From the NCBI GenBank assembly GCA_918797485.1, contig CAKKNE010000005.1, forward strand, positions 3,472,001 to 3,536,000: 64,000 nt of DNA, given 5' to 3'. The notes below the pieces were generated by a model. That model was given only the letters and a program-made list of their open reading frames with translations. It did no database searches and was not told the origin of the DNA. The position numbers and the translations under genes are program-made. The first letter of the stretch is position 1, and each line of letters opens with the position of its first letter. Positions 62,624 to 64,000 of this stretch are shown piece after piece. The stretch comes from Pelagomonas calceolata. Taxonomy: Eukaryota; Sar; Pelagophyceae; Pelagomonadales; Pelagomonadaceae.

Positions 62624-63613
62624 ATGGGAGATGATGAATACGGCCCCGCGACGGCCGCCCGGGCGAAGTGGGACTTCGTGCCCGAAGAGCCTAGTGGTTT
62701 GGCCCTCACGGCTGATGATGAATTGGAGGTCTGGCCCACGGAAAAAGGGTGGTGGTTCGCGCGTAAAAAACGGGGCGGCTACGAGGGCTACGTGCCCCGC
62801 GACTACGTGCGCGTCGAGGGGCGCCACGCCGAGGCGGCGTTCCCGGGCCTCTCGGCGCGCGTCGCCACGATCTCACCGCGGCGCGCGGAGCCGCCACGAA
62901 ACGACGACGAGGACGAGCTGCAGCTCGCGCTCGCGCTGTCGCTGAGCGAGGCCGAGGCGGCGTCCGCGCGGCCGCCGCCGCGGCCCGCGAGCTCCCCGCG
63001 AAGCCCGCCGTCGCCCGCGCTGTCGGAGGTCGTCGAGGTCCTGACGCCGCCGACACGCGCGTCCGCGCCGCCGCCGTCGCCCTCCTTCACCGAGGCGCGC
63101 CGGCCGGCCGCGGCGCCGCCGCCGCCTCCACCACTCTTCGACGCGGAGGCCCTCGCCGACGCGGCCCTCGCCGAGGTCCTGCCGGCGGCGGCGCCTCCGT
63201 TACCCCCGCGCGAGCCCGAGGCGATGCCCTCGCCGGAGTCGAAGCCGACGTCGCCGCGCGATAGCGGCCCGCGGCGCCAGAGTTTGCTCAAGTCCGCGCG
63301 GCGGTCTATTAGGAGGAGCCTGGGCATCCCCAAGCCCGCGAAGGCGTCGCCGGCCGAGGTCGCGCGTCTCCGGCGCCAGGCCGCGGCCGCCGAGGCCGAG
63401 GCGACGCGGCTCCGCGGCGCGCTCGAGGCGGTGCCGCTCGACGAGAGCACGGAGTGCCAGGTCTGCATGGCGCGCGCGAAGGACACGGCACTGGTACCAT
63501 GTGGCCACGTGCTCTGCGCGGACTGCGTCACGCGCTCGAACGACGCGCGGCTCGTGGAGGAGTGCCCCGTGTGCCGGGAGACGGTCCAGTCGACGATGCG
63601 TGTTTATATATAG
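62624..63613 (+). CDS. SH3-UIM-RING protein, probable E3 ubiquitin ligase
   Basis: A 329-residue protein. An SH3 domain lies at about 12-65 (ARAKWDFVPEEPSGLALTAD then DELEV ... GWWFARKKRGGYEGYVPRDYV), with the ALYDF-like start, WW and the YVPxxYV end. A UIM is at 95-113 (DEDELQLALALSLSEAEA). A Pro-rich disordered middle follows, then a short helix, and a C-terminal C3HC4 RING at ~277-322 (CQVCMARAKDTALVPCGH, CADC, CPVC). The parts suggest a ligase that binds Pro-rich partners and ubiquitinated cargo, perhaps in endocytosis. I do not recall this exact trio as a named family. Confidence 0.8.
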   Translation: MGDDEYGPATAARAKWDFVPEEPSGLALTADDELEVWPTEKGWWFARKKRGGYEGYVPRDYVRVEGRHAEAAFPGLSARVATISPRRAEPPRNDDEDELQLALALSLSEAEAASARPPPRPASSPRSPPSPALSEVVEVLTPPTRASAPPPSPSFTEARRPAAAPPPPPPLFDAEALADAALAEVLPAAAPPLPPREPEAMPSPESKPTSPRDSGPRRQSLLKSARRSIRRSLGIPKPAKASPAEVARLRRQAAAAEAEATRLRGALEAVPLDESTECQVCMARAKDTALVPCGHVLCADCVTRSNDARLVEECPVCRETVQSTMRVYI

Positions 63614-63671
63614 GTTAGTTATGAAAGAGGTTTAGAAACGAGGAAAGGGGAGAGTTCAGTCTTTTCGCGGG

Positions 63672-64000
63672 CTAGGAAGTACACTCGTACCCCTCGTCGT
63701 CGGGCTCGCACGGCTCGTTCGTCCACTGGTAGATATTATTGTAGTGGCAGCCTCTGTTCTGGCACCTCCCTGCATTGGACGAACCGCAGAGCGTCTTGCC
63801 GTACGTCGCGCAGTAGTTCATAGCGTCCGACCACGTCACGGGCGCCCAGGTGGCCGGTTGATTCCAATGTCCGGCGTTGCAGCTTCCGGATACCGTCCTG
63901 GTACAACCGGACGAGCCAGAGCCGTCGTCGTTGCAGCACGCGAACGCGATACCCATTTCAGATCCGTCGTCGCGAACTAACGCGTCCGGGTCCGTCTCGC
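63672..64000 (-). CDS. Partial gene, lectin-like Cys-rich extracellular domain
   Basis: The open frame enters from the right edge and ends at 63672, giving about 109 C-terminal residues. WSDAMNYCATYGKTLCGSSN then CQNRGCHYNNIYQWTNEPC resembles the end of a C-type-lectin or similar sugar-binding fold (W-x-x-A-x-x-Y-C ... W-x-x-x-x-C), with about ten Cys. It is probably secreted or on the cell surface. The start and the rest of the protein lie outside the window. Confidence 0.5.
   Translation of the reverse strand, partial: ETDPDALVRDDGSEMGIAFACCNDDGSGSSGCTRTVSGSCNAGHWNQPATWAPVTWSDAMNYCATYGKTLCGSSNAGRCQNRGCHYNNIYQWTNEPCEPDDEGYECTS

Noticed and set aside
1-64000. Bacterial origin of the window, suggested by ATGA overlap and very close genes
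   Set aside because: Spliceosomal introns, LHC antenna proteins, nucleoporins, kinesin, JmjC and a eukaryotic SECIS all point to a nuclear eukaryotic genome.

Overview
The window is nuclear DNA of a photosynthetic stramenopile alga, most likely a pelagophyte (Aureococcus/Pelagomonas-like). The evidence is: three genes of the fucoxanthin chlorophyll a/c light-harvesting type; several N-termini that look like bipartite plastid targeting signals (signal peptide ending near AxAF or AxAL followed by AP); PH-domain DGAT1; a selenoprotein; very GC-rich, densely packed genes; and a family of short transposon-like introns (introner elements). The species is inferred, not demonstrated.

Layout. 1-10.4 kb: a partial coiled-coil gene, a SET-domain gene overlapped by a tiny CAAX-tailed gene, a PHD-finger gene, a KDM6/UTX-like JmjC demethylase, an SLC52-like transporter, a UIM protein, a UHM plus G-patch splicing factor and a kinesin-13. 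10.4-25 kb: a plastid-directed MAPEG protein, an OAH/OAS sulfhydrylase, an MsrA-like probable lumenal protein, a SAP protein with a Cys/His repeat tail, Nup54, a methyltransferase-like fragment, LHC, TOM7, ankyrin protein, ASH2-like SPRY protein, a Tudor-like fragment, PhyH dioxygenase and an EDR2-C protein. 25-27.8 kb: gene-poor island with a Ty1/copia fossil. 27.8-39 kb: DGD galactosyltransferase, a membrane protein, a zinc-binding protein, LHC, a signal-bearing unknown, an ACBP-PH-DGAT1 fusion and LHC. 39-54.6 kb: PSMD5-like, a membrane protein, exosome RNase PH-like, SMYD-like, TRIP4/ASC-1, LSD1/polyamine-oxidase-like, a secreted Cys-rich protein, selenoprotein T with SECIS, LRR-MYND, C2-like, SAP, VASt-like and an orphan. 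54.7-64 kb: a 2,094-residue FG-repeat/solenoid nucleoporin, an aspartoacylase, an SH3-UIM-RING protein and a lectin-like partial gene.

Themes. Chromatin factors recur (SET, PHD, JmjC, ASH2, SMYD, LSD-like). Lipid and plastid functions also recur (three LHCs, DGD, DGAT1). Two nucleoporins share FG repeats. The most notable non-coding structure is a set of 67-130 nt introns. Nearly all share the core ACGCC(A/G)TCG(A/C)CGCG in one or other orientation, and several show terminal inverted repeats and 8-bp target duplications that supply a splice site. A second unexplained family is a 18-23 bp CTAG...CTAG near-palindrome, found at least 14 times, almost always 60-260 bp upstream of a start codon.

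All calls come from reading the sequence. Exon joins were chosen by hand to preserve frame and family alignment; no transcript data or database search supports them.
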